A DNA stretch of 64,000 nt from Emticicia sp. BO119. GTDB taxonomy: Bacteria; Bacteroidota; Bacteroidia; Cytophagales; Spirosomataceae. Where the stretch lies: NCBI RefSeq assembly GCF_013912375.1, contig NZ_JACETV010000004.1, positions 186,001 through 250,000 on the forward strand, given 5' to 3'. This document shows, piece after piece, positions 8,835-17,536 of this stretch. The notes under the pieces were generated by a model. That model did no database searches and was not told the DNA's origin. It was given only the letters and a program-made list of their open reading frames with translations. Positions within the stretch are counted from its first letter, which is position 1; every line of letters begins with the position of its first letter. Made by a program: the position numbers and the translations under genes.

Positions 8835-9416
8835 TTAGAACTTAACCGTTGGAGCCGACTGGGCAGCATCAGATGCCTGGAAGAAGCCTTTCTCGTTGAA
8901 TCCGAATATCTTGGCAAAAATAACCGTCGGGAAACTCAGCGCAGAGGCATTATAGGTTTGAACCGAAGCATTGAAATCGTTCCGGGCTACGCCAATCCGG
9001 TTTTCTGTGCCCTCTAACTGCGACTGTAACTCGAGAAAGTTCTGATTAGCCTTTAGCTGAGGATATTGCTCTACAGAAACCAATAAGCGGCTCAAAGCTC
9101 CACTTAACTGGTCTTGTGCAGCCTGAAATTTCTGAATATTTTCAGGAGTCAAGTTATCCGGGCTGATTTGCATCGATGTCGCTTTGGCACGCGCTTCAAT
9201 TACCTGCGTTAAGGTACTTTTTTCAAAGTCAGCCGCACCTTTTACTGTATTTACTAAGTTAGGAATCAAGTCAGAACGACGTTGATATTGCGTTTGTACA
9301 TTAGCCCATTTCCCTTTCACGTCCTGGTCTTTACCAACCAGACCGTTATAAGACGAACAACCATATACACAGAAAATCAATACAACGCCAATTATAATTA
9401 AGGTGCTTCTTTTCAT
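8835..9416 (-). CDS. lemA: LemA family protein
   Basis: This 193-residue LemA protein has a hydrophobic N-terminal signal/anchor ending in a lipobox-like CVYGC. The typical block YNGLVGKDQDVKGKWANVQTQYQRRSDLIPNL is present in pieces, followed by long amphipathic helices (VSVEQYPQLKANQNF) and the C-terminal FNEKGFFQASDAAQSAP. LemA proteins are membrane-attached helical proteins of unresolved function and often neighbour TPM genes, as here. It is the first gene of the transcript driven by the promoter at 9457-9486. Confidence 0.93.
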   Translation of the reverse strand: MKRSTLIIIGVVLIFCVYGCSSYNGLVGKDQDVKGKWANVQTQYQRRSDLIPNLVNTVKGAADFEKSTLTQVIEARAKATSMQISPDNLTPENIQKFQAAQDQLSGALSRLLVSVEQYPQLKANQNFLELQSQLEGTENRIGVARNDFNASVQTYNASALSFPTVIFAKIFGFNEKGFFQASDAAQSAPTVKF

Positions 9417-9456
9417 TTTTCAAAAGGGGTTTGTGTTTTAACTGATAATTTTTGCT

Positions 9457-9486
9457 CAAATGTAATAATTTGGAAATAATATCCAA
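9457..9486 (-). promoter_or_regulatory. Bacteroidetes-type promoter of the lemA-TPM-TPM operon
   Basis: On the minus strand, a TTG core (9484-9486), a 19-base spacer, then TACATTTG (9457-9464) fit TTTG-N19-21-TAnnTTTG. The start site would be near 9450, about 34 bases before the lemA ATG. Confidence 0.65.
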
Positions 9487-9517
9487 GAAATACATAAGTA
9501 TAAGTGGGTGAAAACCG

Positions 9518-10825
9518 CTATGAATGGACATTTTCGCCCAGCCATAATTTCACATACTCCTGTTTGGGGTCATAGAAGCCTGCTTGTTGTTCTATATCAA
9601 ATTTTCTACCTTCTTGCGGGTCGTTACCCACACCTGCTATGTAGTTCCAGTTACCCCAGTTAATACAAACATCATAATCAATCAGGGTACTTTCAAAATA
9701 GGCAGCTCCCCAGGTCCAGTCAATGCCTAAATCTTTAGCTAAATAACTGGCCACATTTTGTCGGCCCCGATTTGACATATAGCCTGTTAATTGAATTTCG
9801 CGCATATTGGCATCAATAAACGGCACGCCTGTTTCGCCTTTTACCCAGGTCTCAAAAGCAGGTTTATTGCGGCTCCACTGTTTCATCAGGTCGTTTTTGA
9901 TACCACTGGCCTTGAACATACGTGTACCACTTTTTAAAGCTACAAAATAGAAATAATCACGCCAGAGCAATTCGAAAATCAACCAATAAGTCGACTCATT
10001 CGCTATTCTCTCTGCTTCGTATTTTTTTACTTCTTCATATATTGTTCTTGGCGAGAGGCAGCCCAAACTCAGCCAGGGAGATAATTTAGAAGAATAGTCG
10101 GCTCCAATCAATCCATTTCTGGTCTCTTTATAGTTTTTGAGTAAATCTTTTTTCCAAAGATATTCATGAAGCCGTTTTAAGCCTTCGGTTTCACCACCCG
10201 TAAAGTCAAATACAGCACGTGTATCAGTTACAGGTGTCGACTCAAAGCCTAAATCCTGATAAGTGGGGATATTGCCCGGGTCAATACCTTGAACTTCGGA
10301 TAACTGTGCCGGAACATCAAATGTTTTTCTGACTCTGGTTGACTGTTCTATTTTCTTTTTAAAATCTGTAAAAATCTTAGGAAGAAAATTAATCTGAAAT
10401 GGCAAATCGCGGGCGTGGTATAGTGTAGCAGACCAGATAAGGTCAATATCAATATTAAGGGGTTTTAGCTGTTTGGAAAGAAGCGCCTCAATAGTAGTTT
10501 CGTCTTGCGTTACTTCTTTACTGGCAAACACCGCAGAAGCATCTAAATCGGTAGCTATCTGAGCAATTATATCCTCGGCATGGCCTACTCTTACAATTAA
10601 ATCAGAACCTTTCTCTCTCAGATTTTTCCTTAAATCCTCAACGGCCTCAATTAAAAATTTAGTTCTGAAAATTCCGGTTCTTTTAAATCCAAGGAAGTTC
10701 TTTTCAAAGTAACGTGTATCAAATACATAAACCGGAACCACATTACCTGCTTTTGAAGCTTCTAAAAAAGCCTCATTATCCCGTAATCTTAAATCGTTTC
10801 TAAACCAGAAAATTATATTTTGCAT
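9518..10825 (-). CDS. Cryptochrome/photolyase, DASH type
   Basis: The ATG at 10825 is chosen because the protein then begins MQNIIFWFRNDLRLRDNEAF, the standard photolyase N-terminus; an in-frame extension to 10936 has no homology-like features. The 435 residues comprise the N-terminal alpha/beta antenna domain and the C-terminal FAD domain. The DASH-type signature is the C-terminal block with CINWGNWNYIAGVGNDP and the following FDIEQQAGFYDP. Family members bind FAD and usually methenyltetrahydrofolate, and repair cyclobutane dimers in single-stranded DNA under blue light. No carotenoid or other photolyase genes are nearby. Confidence 0.92.
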   Translation of the reverse strand: MQNIIFWFRNDLRLRDNEAFLEASKAGNVVPVYVFDTRYFEKNFLGFKRTGIFRTKFLIEAVEDLRKNLREKGSDLIVRVGHAEDIIAQIATDLDASAVFASKEVTQDETTIEALLSKQLKPLNIDIDLIWSATLYHARDLPFQINFLPKIFTDFKKKIEQSTRVRKTFDVPAQLSEVQGIDPGNIPTYQDLGFESTPVTDTRAVFDFTGGETEGLKRLHEYLWKKDLLKNYKETRNGLIGADYSSKLSPWLSLGCLSPRTIYEEVKKYEAERIANESTYWLIFELLWRDYFYFVALKSGTRMFKASGIKNDLMKQWSRNKPAFETWVKGETGVPFIDANMREIQLTGYMSNRGRQNVASYLAKDLGIDWTWGAAYFESTLIDYDVCINWGNWNYIAGVGNDPQEGRKFDIEQQAGFYDPKQEYVKLWLGENVHS

Positions 10826-10973
10826 ACCTGTAATTAAGATAAATGATAGTGTGTTGAATGCTGTATGTCTGTTATTGAGCACACAACAAAGTTTCTGACA
10901 AATATTTGCGGTGCAAATATCCGTCGGTACTGACACTTTTCAAACCTTAATCAGCAGAAATAAAGAAGATGGC

Positions 10974-11786
10974 TTACAGACAAACAAACTCAAACGCAAT
11001 TTTACGGGCAGTTTTTACATTATCAGCATTAATCATGGTTTGGTCTGCGTTTGTTACGATACCACTTTTATCGTATTGGTAACTGGTTTGGGTAGTTTCG
11101 TTCAGTTTACCGTTATCGTCGTAAATCTTTACCATCGTAGGATTATTTTTTCCTAACGAAGCAAAGAAATTGTTTGCCAGGCCTATAAAGCCCATAGCCA
11201 TAGTACGATACCCGCTTGGCATATATTGTGGTTTGTCGTCATAACTTACACCTTCAAAAGTTAGCAATTCAGGATAACCATCTATCTGTGTATAAACTTT
11301 CGAGATGTTGTCTCCTGAATATTCGACTCTTGTTTTACCTTTTACAGTGCTTCCAAAAATATCAAATTCAGTATTGACCCCTACAATAAAGTCGCCGTCG
11401 TAGGTAAACTCATTGGTCATAAACTGATATTCTTTGATAGAAGTTTTAGACCTGCTTATTTTTCCGGCGGCATCATATTCAAAAACAACGGTATATTCAT
11501 CCGACGTTTTATCGGTTTCAATGACCATTTTTTCTATTTTGTTTTTGACGTTGTAGGTAAAAACAGAAGATACTTCACCATTTTCGCGGGTAACAATTCG
11601 TTTGATGCGCCCCAGAGTATATTCAAAAGAATATACAGGTGCACCTGTTCCGGAATTAACACTTCGGAGCGGACATTTTGTTAATTTCGATAAAACATCG
11701 GGATCAATATCGCCGTCTTCGACACGGGTACAGGAGGCTATAAGCCCAACAAGGGCTACAGCCAGAATAATGGCAAAACGTTTCAT
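10974..11786 (-). CDS. Hypothetical lipoprotein, 270 aa
   Basis: A lipoprotein signal is clear: MKRFAIILAVALVGLIASC with lipobox IASC and Cys19. The body consists of repeated short beta-hairpin-like units with the pattern Tyr-x-Tyr-Asp-x-x-Gly-x-Ile/Lys (FEYDAAGKISR, IYDDNGKLNET, YQYDKSGIVTN). These recall RHS/YD-like or DUF4595-type Bacteroidetes surface lipoproteins. No enzyme motif is visible. It is probably exposed on the outer membrane. It is monocistronic, and no terminator was identified before the convergent region at 10940. Confidence 0.7.
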   Translation of the reverse strand: MKRFAIILAVALVGLIASCTRVEDGDIDPDVLSKLTKCPLRSVNSGTGAPVYSFEYTLGRIKRIVTRENGEVSSVFTYNVKNKIEKMVIETDKTSDEYTVVFEYDAAGKISRSKTSIKEYQFMTNEFTYDGDFIVGVNTEFDIFGSTVKGKTRVEYSGDNISKVYTQIDGYPELLTFEGVSYDDKPQYMPSGYRTMAMGFIGLANNFFASLGKNNPTMVKIYDDNGKLNETTQTSYQYDKSGIVTNADQTMINADNVKTARKIAFEFVCL

Positions 11787-11863
11787 ACAATGTTATAATA
11801 AAGATTCTTTCAATAGCATTGTAAAATCAAGCAAAAAACGTGCCTGTTTTGAAGTGGAATGTC

Positions 11864-11892
11864 ATAAAAAAAGCCCCCGGAAAAGAGGGCTA
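11864..11892 (-). terminator. Terminator of the purQ-udk operon
   Basis: On the minus strand AGCCCTC, a short loop and GGGGGCT are followed by seven T residues (the A-run at 11866-11872 on the plus strand). It lies just after the udk stop codon. Confidence 0.75.
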
Positions 11893-11898
11893 AATGGC

Positions 11899-12510
11899 TT
11901 ATAATTTGGTCTTTAAGAAGGCTGTTAAGATAGCCAGACCTTTTTCGAAGTGAGTGTTGTTGTTTATGATAATGTCGGCATCATATTTGGTAGGCTCAAT
12001 AAATTTCTCATAGGTAGGTGCAACATGGTTTTCCCATCTATAAAGCACATCTCTGAGATCATATCCTCTCTCATCACCATCTCTGATGATCCGGCGCTTG
12101 ATTTTTACGTGTTCACGGGCATCAATAAATACCTTTAAATCGAGCAGACGGGATACTTCTGGTGAATGAAAAACAAAGATGCCTTCTACTACAATAATAG
12201 GAGCAGGCTTAAATGTAAGGATATTAGGAACAATAGCCGGATTATTAAACGTATATTCTTTTTGCTGAACTACTTTTCCGTTTTTCAGCTCTTCTACATG
12301 CCGGGCATATAATTCAAAATCTATTGCCTCAGGCAAGTCATAATTCTCAATATTATTGGCATCTTTAGGTACTAGTACCTTCGGACGGTAATAATTATCC
12401 TGAGAAATCAGGCAGGTTTCGTCAGGGGAAAAAGAACTTAATAACTGATTCAAAAAGTATGTTTTTCCTGACGCACTTCCGCCCGTAATACCAACAATAT
12501 ATGGTTTCAT
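11899..12510 (-). CDS. udk: Uridine kinase
   Basis: This 203-residue P-loop kinase starts at the Walker A motif GITGGSASGKT (residues 7-17). It contains the nucleoside-contacting YYRP/NYDLPEAIDF region, VVEGIFVFHSPEV (Walker B-like strand) and the lid arginines in KIKRRIIRDGDERGYD. The enzyme phosphorylates uridine and cytidine in pyrimidine salvage, using ATP or GTP. The start is 2 bases after the purQ stop, so translation is probably coupled. It is cytosolic. Confidence 0.92.
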   Translation of the reverse strand: MKPYIVGITGGSASGKTYFLNQLLSSFSPDETCLISQDNYYRPKVLVPKDANNIENYDLPEAIDFELYARHVEELKNGKVVQQKEYTFNNPAIVPNILTFKPAPIIVVEGIFVFHSPEVSRLLDLKVFIDAREHVKIKRRIIRDGDERGYDLRDVLYRWENHVAPTYEKFIEPTKYDADIIINNNTHFEKGLAILTAFLKTKL

Positions 12511-12512
12511 AC

Positions 12513-13199
12513 TTACGCTAATACTTGTATAACTTGTTCGAGGATAAATCGTCCGTCGATATTGCCTAAGGCTTCGTCAGAGGCACGTTCAGGGTGTGGC
12601 ATCATACCAAATACATTTTTTCCGGCATTACACACACCGGCAATGTTTTCAATACTACCATTATGATTGGCTTCAGGAACAATATTGCCATATTGGTCGC
12701 AATAACGGAACAATACCTGATCATTATCATTAATTTGCTTCAAAGTATCTTCATCGGCATAATAACGGCCATCACCATGAGCGATTGGTATTTTGTATGC
12801 CCTGTCTTCCAGTCCTGCTGTAAGCATGGCTGAATGACTTTGGGGTTTCAGGTAAATATTGCTACATATATATTTTCGCTCAATATTTCTTAACAAAGCA
12901 CCTGGTACTAATCCGGCTTCAGCTAAAATCTGAAAACCATTGCAGATGCCCATTACATAACCCCCTTTATTAGCATGAGCAATCACTTCATTCATAATGG
13001 GAGAAAAGCGGGCAATAGCACCCGAACGGAGGTAGTCTCCGTAAGAGAACCCACCTGGTAATATGATAAAATCACAACCTTGCAGGTCATGGTCTTTGTG
13101 CCAAAGTTTTACTATTTCTTGTCCGAGGTTATGACGGAATGCAAAAACGGTATCGTCTTCACAATTAGAACCAGGAAATACTACTACGCCGAATTTCAT
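12513..13199 (-). CDS. purQ: Phosphoribosylformylglycinamidine synthase subunit PurQ
   Basis: This is a 228-residue class I glutamine amidotransferase. The nucleophile Cys86 lies in YVMGICNGFQ, the PurQ-specific GGFSYGDYLRSGAIA precedes it, and the His/Glu pair appears in MMPHPERASD. It supplies ammonia to the PurL subunit for the fourth step of de novo IMP synthesis. The small two-subunit form implies separate purL and purS genes, which are not in the window. It forms a two-gene operon with udk. A TAATTTTG -7-like element lies at 13263-13270 on the same strand. Confidence 0.95.
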   Translation of the reverse strand: MKFGVVVFPGSNCEDDTVFAFRHNLGQEIVKLWHKDHDLQGCDFIILPGGFSYGDYLRSGAIARFSPIMNEVIAHANKGGYVMGICNGFQILAEAGLVPGALLRNIERKYICSNIYLKPQSHSAMLTAGLEDRAYKIPIAHGDGRYYADEDTLKQINDNDQVLFRYCDQYGNIVPEANHNGSIENIAGVCNAGKNVFGMMPHPERASDEALGNIDGRFILEQVIQVLA

Positions 13200-13344
13200 A
13201 AGCTACGAATCCCGAAGAAGCTGCAGGATTAATTTGAATTTGAATGATAAAGAAATTTTACGCAAAATTACGAAAAATCTATAGGATTTAGCCTAACATT
13301 TTTCAGAAATTGCTATCGGTTTCAGTCCTCAGCAATACTACTTA

Positions 13345-14490
13345 ATGAAAATGGTTAAAAAAATAACTCTCAGAATAGTAACAGGTATATTTTTAATAAT
13401 TATTACTTATGTTTTATGGGCTAATAAGGGTATTGGTTCAAAAGCACCACAGACCCTGAAAATAGATGTGGCAGAAGCCTATGGAGATTCAAGCAATAGA
13501 GGGAATATAGTTGGGATACAGGCATTTATGGAGCCGATTGACTATGCGTCGGAAGAAAATTTCAGTAAAAAAATAAAATTTTACTTAGATGAAGCCAAAA
13601 AGAAGAACTGGTTGATTCCTGCTAAAACGATTGTTGTATTTCCTGAATATTTTGGCACATGGCTGGTAGCTTTAGATGAAAAAGAAAGTATCTATCATAC
13701 CCCAAAAATTGAAGAGGGATTACAAAAAATAGTAGTGAGAAATATCGGTAAATTCTTACGAACCTATATCAGTAGCCCGGATTCAGTAAAGGATAAGGTG
13801 AAATACAGTGTCTTTGCGATGAAAGCACCTACAATTGCAAAGGTCTATCAGGAAGTCTTCTCTGCTTTAGCCAAAGAATATCAAATAACCATTGTAGGAG
13901 GCTCTGTTCTATTACCGGAGCCAGGGGTTGAGTATGGAGTATTAAAAACCGGAAAAGGGCAATTATATAATACGTCAGTTGTTTTTGAATTTGATGGGCA
14001 GATTAATTCAAAGTTGATAAAGAAAGCATTCCCAACAGCAGACGAATCAAGCTTTATTTGTCCGGTTGATGCTAAATCAATACCTGTATTCCAGACATCT
14101 ATTGGCCGGATGGGTGTGTTGATTTGTGCCGATGCCTGGTTTTCGGATGCCTACAAAACCCTGAAAACAAAAGATGTTGATTTTGTGATAACACCGTCTT
14201 ATTCTAATGGAGTTGGTTACTGGAACAAACCCTGGAGTGGCTATTCAGGCGCGGAAACACCCAAAGAAGCAAAGGCAGATATAGGTAAAATCACTTTAGG
14301 AGAGGCGTGGATAAAATATGCCATGGGCACACGCGCCAAAACCGAAGCTGGTGTCAACAAAGGCATGAATGTTTTTCTACAAGGCAACTTATGGGACTTA
14401 GGTGCCGATGGCTCAACCATTGTATTGAGCGATTCGGCACGTATTACACCCCATATCGGTAAATCAGCTTTGATTAATCTTTGGTTATAA
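13345..14490 (+). CDS. Membrane-anchored carbon-nitrogen hydrolase (nitrilase superfamily)
   Basis: This 381-residue protein has an N-terminal transmembrane helix (about 7-24) and then a nitrilase-fold domain. The catalytic triad candidates are Glu in VFPEYFGTWL, Lys in LIKKAFPTADE and Cys in GVLICADAWF. The superfamily hydrolyses amides or nitriles or transfers acyl groups. The closest subfamily and substrate are unclear; the anchor is unusual for ordinary omega-amidases and suggests an extracytoplasmic role. It is convergent with the DUF983 gene, leaving about 10 bases between stops. Confidence 0.8.
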   Translation: MKMVKKITLRIVTGIFLIIITYVLWANKGIGSKAPQTLKIDVAEAYGDSSNRGNIVGIQAFMEPIDYASEENFSKKIKFYLDEAKKKNWLIPAKTIVVFPEYFGTWLVALDEKESIYHTPKIEEGLQKIVVRNIGKFLRTYISSPDSVKDKVKYSVFAMKAPTIAKVYQEVFSALAKEYQITIVGGSVLLPEPGVEYGVLKTGKGQLYNTSVVFEFDGQINSKLIKKAFPTADESSFICPVDAKSIPVFQTSIGRMGVLICADAWFSDAYKTLKTKDVDFVITPSYSNGVGYWNKPWSGYSGAETPKEAKADIGKITLGEAWIKYAMGTRAKTEAGVNKGMNVFLQGNLWDLGADGSTIVLSDSARITPHIGKSALINLWL

Positions 14491-14500
14491 TGTGCGAAAA

Positions 14501-14881
14501 TCATTTTGCACCTGTTTTATTAGGTTCATATTTAATAAAAGCCTGCAACCAGATAGAACGTGATAAACGGTAGAGAAATGGAAACAATAGAAAAGTAAGG
14601 ACTACATACCCTATGATATACCACAACCAATACACCCGTCCCTCGAAAAACAAATAGTAGGCGACCGTGGCAATCACAAACAATGCAATGTTGAACATAT
14701 AACTTACATACATTGCACCATAGAAAAAGCCTATTTCTCTTTCATATTTCAAGCCGCAGTTTGGGCAATGTTTGTGCATGGCCGTCATTTTGCTCAGGTT
14801 ATATGGATTTTTGGTTTCAAAAACCTCTCCCTCATGACACCGAGGGCATTTCATTCGTAGGGTAGCTTCAAACTTGTTCAT
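14501..14881 (-). CDS. DUF983 family protein
   Basis: The 126-residue protein begins with two CxxC knuckles, CPRC (Cys12, Cys15) and CPNC (Cys39, Cys42), that probably bind one zinc. Two to three transmembrane helices follow (GAMYVSYMFNIALFVIATVAYY and a second pair). This matches the DUF983 family of small inner-membrane zinc proteins, whose function is not established. It is 5 bases downstream of the TauE/SafE permease and probably co-transcribed. Confidence 0.85.
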   Translation of the reverse strand: MNKFEATLRMKCPRCHEGEVFETKNPYNLSKMTAMHKHCPNCGLKYEREIGFFYGAMYVSYMFNIALFVIATVAYYLFFEGRVYWLWYIIGYVVLTFLLFPFLYRLSRSIWLQAFIKYEPNKTGAK

Positions 14882-14886
14882 TCTAT

Positions 14887-15681
14887 TTATTTTAAAAACG
14901 TTTCTTTAATAATAATCCAACAGCCCATTACCAGGATAAACCAACCAAAAGCCGGTTTTAGTTTCTCCCCATCTACTCTTTTTGATAAGTAGCCTCCAAC
15001 TAAGACGCCACTGATTGTACAAAAGATAAATTTTAAAAGAAAACTCCAGTCTAATACCACTCCGGCAGAAAAATCACCGATTGCTCCGAACAAGGAATTA
15101 ATAGTAATAATCAGCAATGAGGTTCCAACCGCTTCTTTCATAGGCAATTGCGCAAAAATAACTAAAGCAGGAATAATCATGAAACCACCTCCTGCACCCA
15201 CAAATCCAGTCAATGTTCCTACGATAAGACCTTCCAGGAATATAATCCAATAACTAACATGTGTTTTAATTAACTCTTTGGCTTCTTTGCGACTTTTAAT
15301 GACAGAATAGGATGCGCCAATCATCAATAAACCAAAAAGTAACATTACCATCAGGTTCTTGGTAAAGATAAAACTCTCCGATTGATAAATTGTATCAGGT
15401 ATGCGATGCATCACAAACTTTCGCATCACAAAAACCATAATAAAAGCAGGAAAGGAAAAGTAAAGCCCTTTGCGAATATCTACTAATCCTTTCCTTAAGT
15501 AATCAATAGAACCGACTAACGAGCTGATTCCGACAATAAAAAGCGAGTAGGTGGTAGCTAAAGTAGGGCTAATACCAATGATATAAACCAGCACCGTTAC
15601 TGTAAGAATAGAGCCTCCTGCACCAATCAACCCAAGGGTGATACCAATCAAAAAAGCCAAGCCAAAGCCTATTATTTCCAT
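14887..15681 (-). CDS. Sulfite exporter TauE/SafE family permease
   Basis: This 264-residue protein has about eight hydrophobic helices. The family repeat GxxxGxxGxGGG appears twice, as GITLGLIGAGGSILTV near the N-terminus and GTLTGFVGAGGGFMIIP in the middle. The family exports organosulfur compounds or anions across the inner membrane; the substrate is not inferable. A DUF983 gene follows directly. Confidence 0.9.
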   Translation of the reverse strand: MEIIGFGLAFLIGITLGLIGAGGSILTVTVLVYIIGISPTLATTYSLFIVGISSLVGSIDYLRKGLVDIRKGLYFSFPAFIMVFVMRKFVMHRIPDTIYQSESFIFTKNLMVMLLFGLLMIGASYSVIKSRKEAKELIKTHVSYWIIFLEGLIVGTLTGFVGAGGGFMIIPALVIFAQLPMKEAVGTSLLIITINSLFGAIGDFSAGVVLDWSFLLKFIFCTISGVLVGGYLSKRVDGEKLKPAFGWFILVMGCWIIIKETFLK

Positions 15682-15878
15682 AGATTTGAATGAGAGAACC
15701 TTTGTCTTTTTCGAAGATTCATCTTGTGAAAAAATGGTGCAATTTAAGGAAATGGAATGAAATTGCCGAAATAAGATTGTATTTTTCGAATATACACCAG
15801 TTTTAAGAGTATTATTTTTCAGATTAACTTAGAATAATCCTGAAACCTGATTATTTTTGTTAAAAACCTAAACAGGCA

Positions 15879-17495
15879 ATGTATAAAAAAATTACACTTC
15901 TTCTCAGCTTTGTTACTACTATCGTAGTCGCCCAGATTGAAAAGGCTCCTCCAAGAGCCGAGGGTGAGTATGCCAATCGTTTAATTATCAGAGGCGTCAC
16001 TTTAATTAATAGTACTGGTGCACCGCCTGTTGGCCCGGTTGATATTGTTGTAGAAAAAAACAAGATTGCCCAGATTCGTCAGGTAGGTTATCCGGGAGTA
16101 CCCATTGAAGAAGGCCGTCGGCCGAAACTGAATGCAGGCGATAAAGAATTAGATTGTACGGGTATGTATCTGATGCCCGGCTTTGTAGATATGCATGGCC
16201 ATATCGGGGGGAAATCGCAAGGCACTCCAGCTGAATATGTCTTTAAGCTGTGGTTAGCGCATGGAATTACCACTATCCGTGACCCATCGGCAGGGAATGG
16301 TTTGGAATGGACGCTTGACCAGAAAAAGAAAAGTGAAAAGAATGAAATAACAGCCCCCCGCATTAAAGCCTATACTGCTTTTGGTATGGGAAGTGATAAA
16401 CCTATTAATACACCCGAAGAGGCTCGCCAATGGGTAAGGGATAATGCGGCGAAGGGAGCAGACGGCATCAAGTTTTTTGGAGCATCACCTGACGTATTCA
16501 GAGCGGCGTTGGAGGAAAACAAAAAAATAGGTTTGCGTTCCGCTTGTCATCATGCCCAATTAGAAGTAGGCCGCATGAATGTGTTAGCTACAGCCAAGGC
16601 GGGCTTAACAAGTATGGAGCACTGGTATGGTTTACCGGAAGCTCTGTTTGATGAAAGAACCTTACAGAATTATCCGGCCGATTATAATTACAACAATGAG
16701 CAGAACCGCTTTGAGGAAGCCGGAAAACTCTGGAAGCAAGCAGCAGAACCTGGTTCAGCCAAATGGTATCAGGTAATGGATGAGTTAATAAAATTAGATT
16801 TTACCCTTGATCCAACCTTTAATATATATGAGGCTAATCGTGAATTAATGCTGGCACGTAGGGCGGAATGGCATGATGAATATACTCTGCCTTCGGTATG
16901 GCGTTTTTATGGGCCAAGCCGCCTTTCTCATGGCTCGTATTGGCTAAACTGGGGAACAGAGCAGGAAGTAGCCTGGAAAGAAAATTACCGCATCTGGATG
17001 CGCTTTGTAAATGAATATAAAAACAAAGGTGGTCGTGTAACAACAGGTTCAGATTCAGGCTTTATTTATCAGTTATATGGGTTTGCGTATATCAGAGAGT
17101 TGGAATTGCTACGTGAAGCAGGGTTTCATCCATTAGAGGTAATCAGAGCGGCTACTTTGAAAGGCGCAGAGGCTTTGGGTATGGCCGATCAGATTGGTTC
17201 GGTAGAAGTAGGTAAATTTGCGGATTTTGTCATTACAGAAGAGAACCCATTAGCTAACCTGAAAACCTTGTATGGGACTGGGGCTATAAGAGTTAATGAT
17301 AAAAATGAGGTTGTGAGAGTAGGGGGCGTAAAATATACCGTGAAAGATGGGGTGGTATATGATGCCAAAAAACTACTGGCCGATGTACGCAAAATTGTAG
17401 CAGATGCCAAAGCTAAAGAAAACTTTGAAATTACTCAACCCGGTATTCCTCAAAAAGGAGCTTCTAAAATACAGGGGTCAGATAAAAACCAATAA
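15879..17495 (+). CDS. Secreted amidohydrolase family protein
   Basis: This 538-residue protein has an N-terminal signal peptide (YKKITLLLSFVTTIVVAQ, cleavage near 19). The metal-dependent hydrolase fold follows, with the first metal site HxH in DMHGHIGG, further histidines in SACHHAQLE and SMEHWYG, and the catalytic Asp in TTGSDSGF. The C-terminal beta-sandwich strand VGKFADFVITEENPL is typical of imidazolonepropionase/prolidase-like amidohydrolases. It is probably a periplasmic peptidase or cyclic-amide hydrolase; the substrate is unknown. It is monocistronic, with a bidirectional terminator at 17501. A TATTTTTG -7-like box lies at 15852-15859. Confidence 0.87.
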   Translation: MYKKITLLLSFVTTIVVAQIEKAPPRAEGEYANRLIIRGVTLINSTGAPPVGPVDIVVEKNKIAQIRQVGYPGVPIEEGRRPKLNAGDKELDCTGMYLMPGFVDMHGHIGGKSQGTPAEYVFKLWLAHGITTIRDPSAGNGLEWTLDQKKKSEKNEITAPRIKAYTAFGMGSDKPINTPEEARQWVRDNAAKGADGIKFFGASPDVFRAALEENKKIGLRSACHHAQLEVGRMNVLATAKAGLTSMEHWYGLPEALFDERTLQNYPADYNYNNEQNRFEEAGKLWKQAAEPGSAKWYQVMDELIKLDFTLDPTFNIYEANRELMLARRAEWHDEYTLPSVWRFYGPSRLSHGSYWLNWGTEQEVAWKENYRIWMRFVNEYKNKGGRVTTGSDSGFIYQLYGFAYIRELELLREAGFHPLEVIRAATLKGAEALGMADQIGSVEVGKFADFVITEENPLANLKTLYGTGAIRVNDKNEVVRVGGVKYTVKDGVVYDAKKLLADVRKIVADAKAKENFEITQPGIPQKGASKIQGSDKNQ

Positions 17496-17500
17496 AATCA

Positions 17501-17535
17501 AAAAGGGCTTTCAGATTTCGCTGAAAGCCCTTTTT
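17501..17535. terminator. Bidirectional terminator
   Basis: AAAGGGCTTTCAG and CTGAAAGCCCTTT form a 13-bp stem with a 6-base loop and T-runs on both strands. It separates the amidohydrolase (+) from the glycosyltransferase (-). Confidence 0.92.
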
Positions 17536-17536
17536 G

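Noticed and set aside
9518-10936. Longer cryptochrome starting at 10936
   Set aside because: The extra 37 residues do not resemble photolyase sequence and the ATG at 10825 gives the standard N-terminus.
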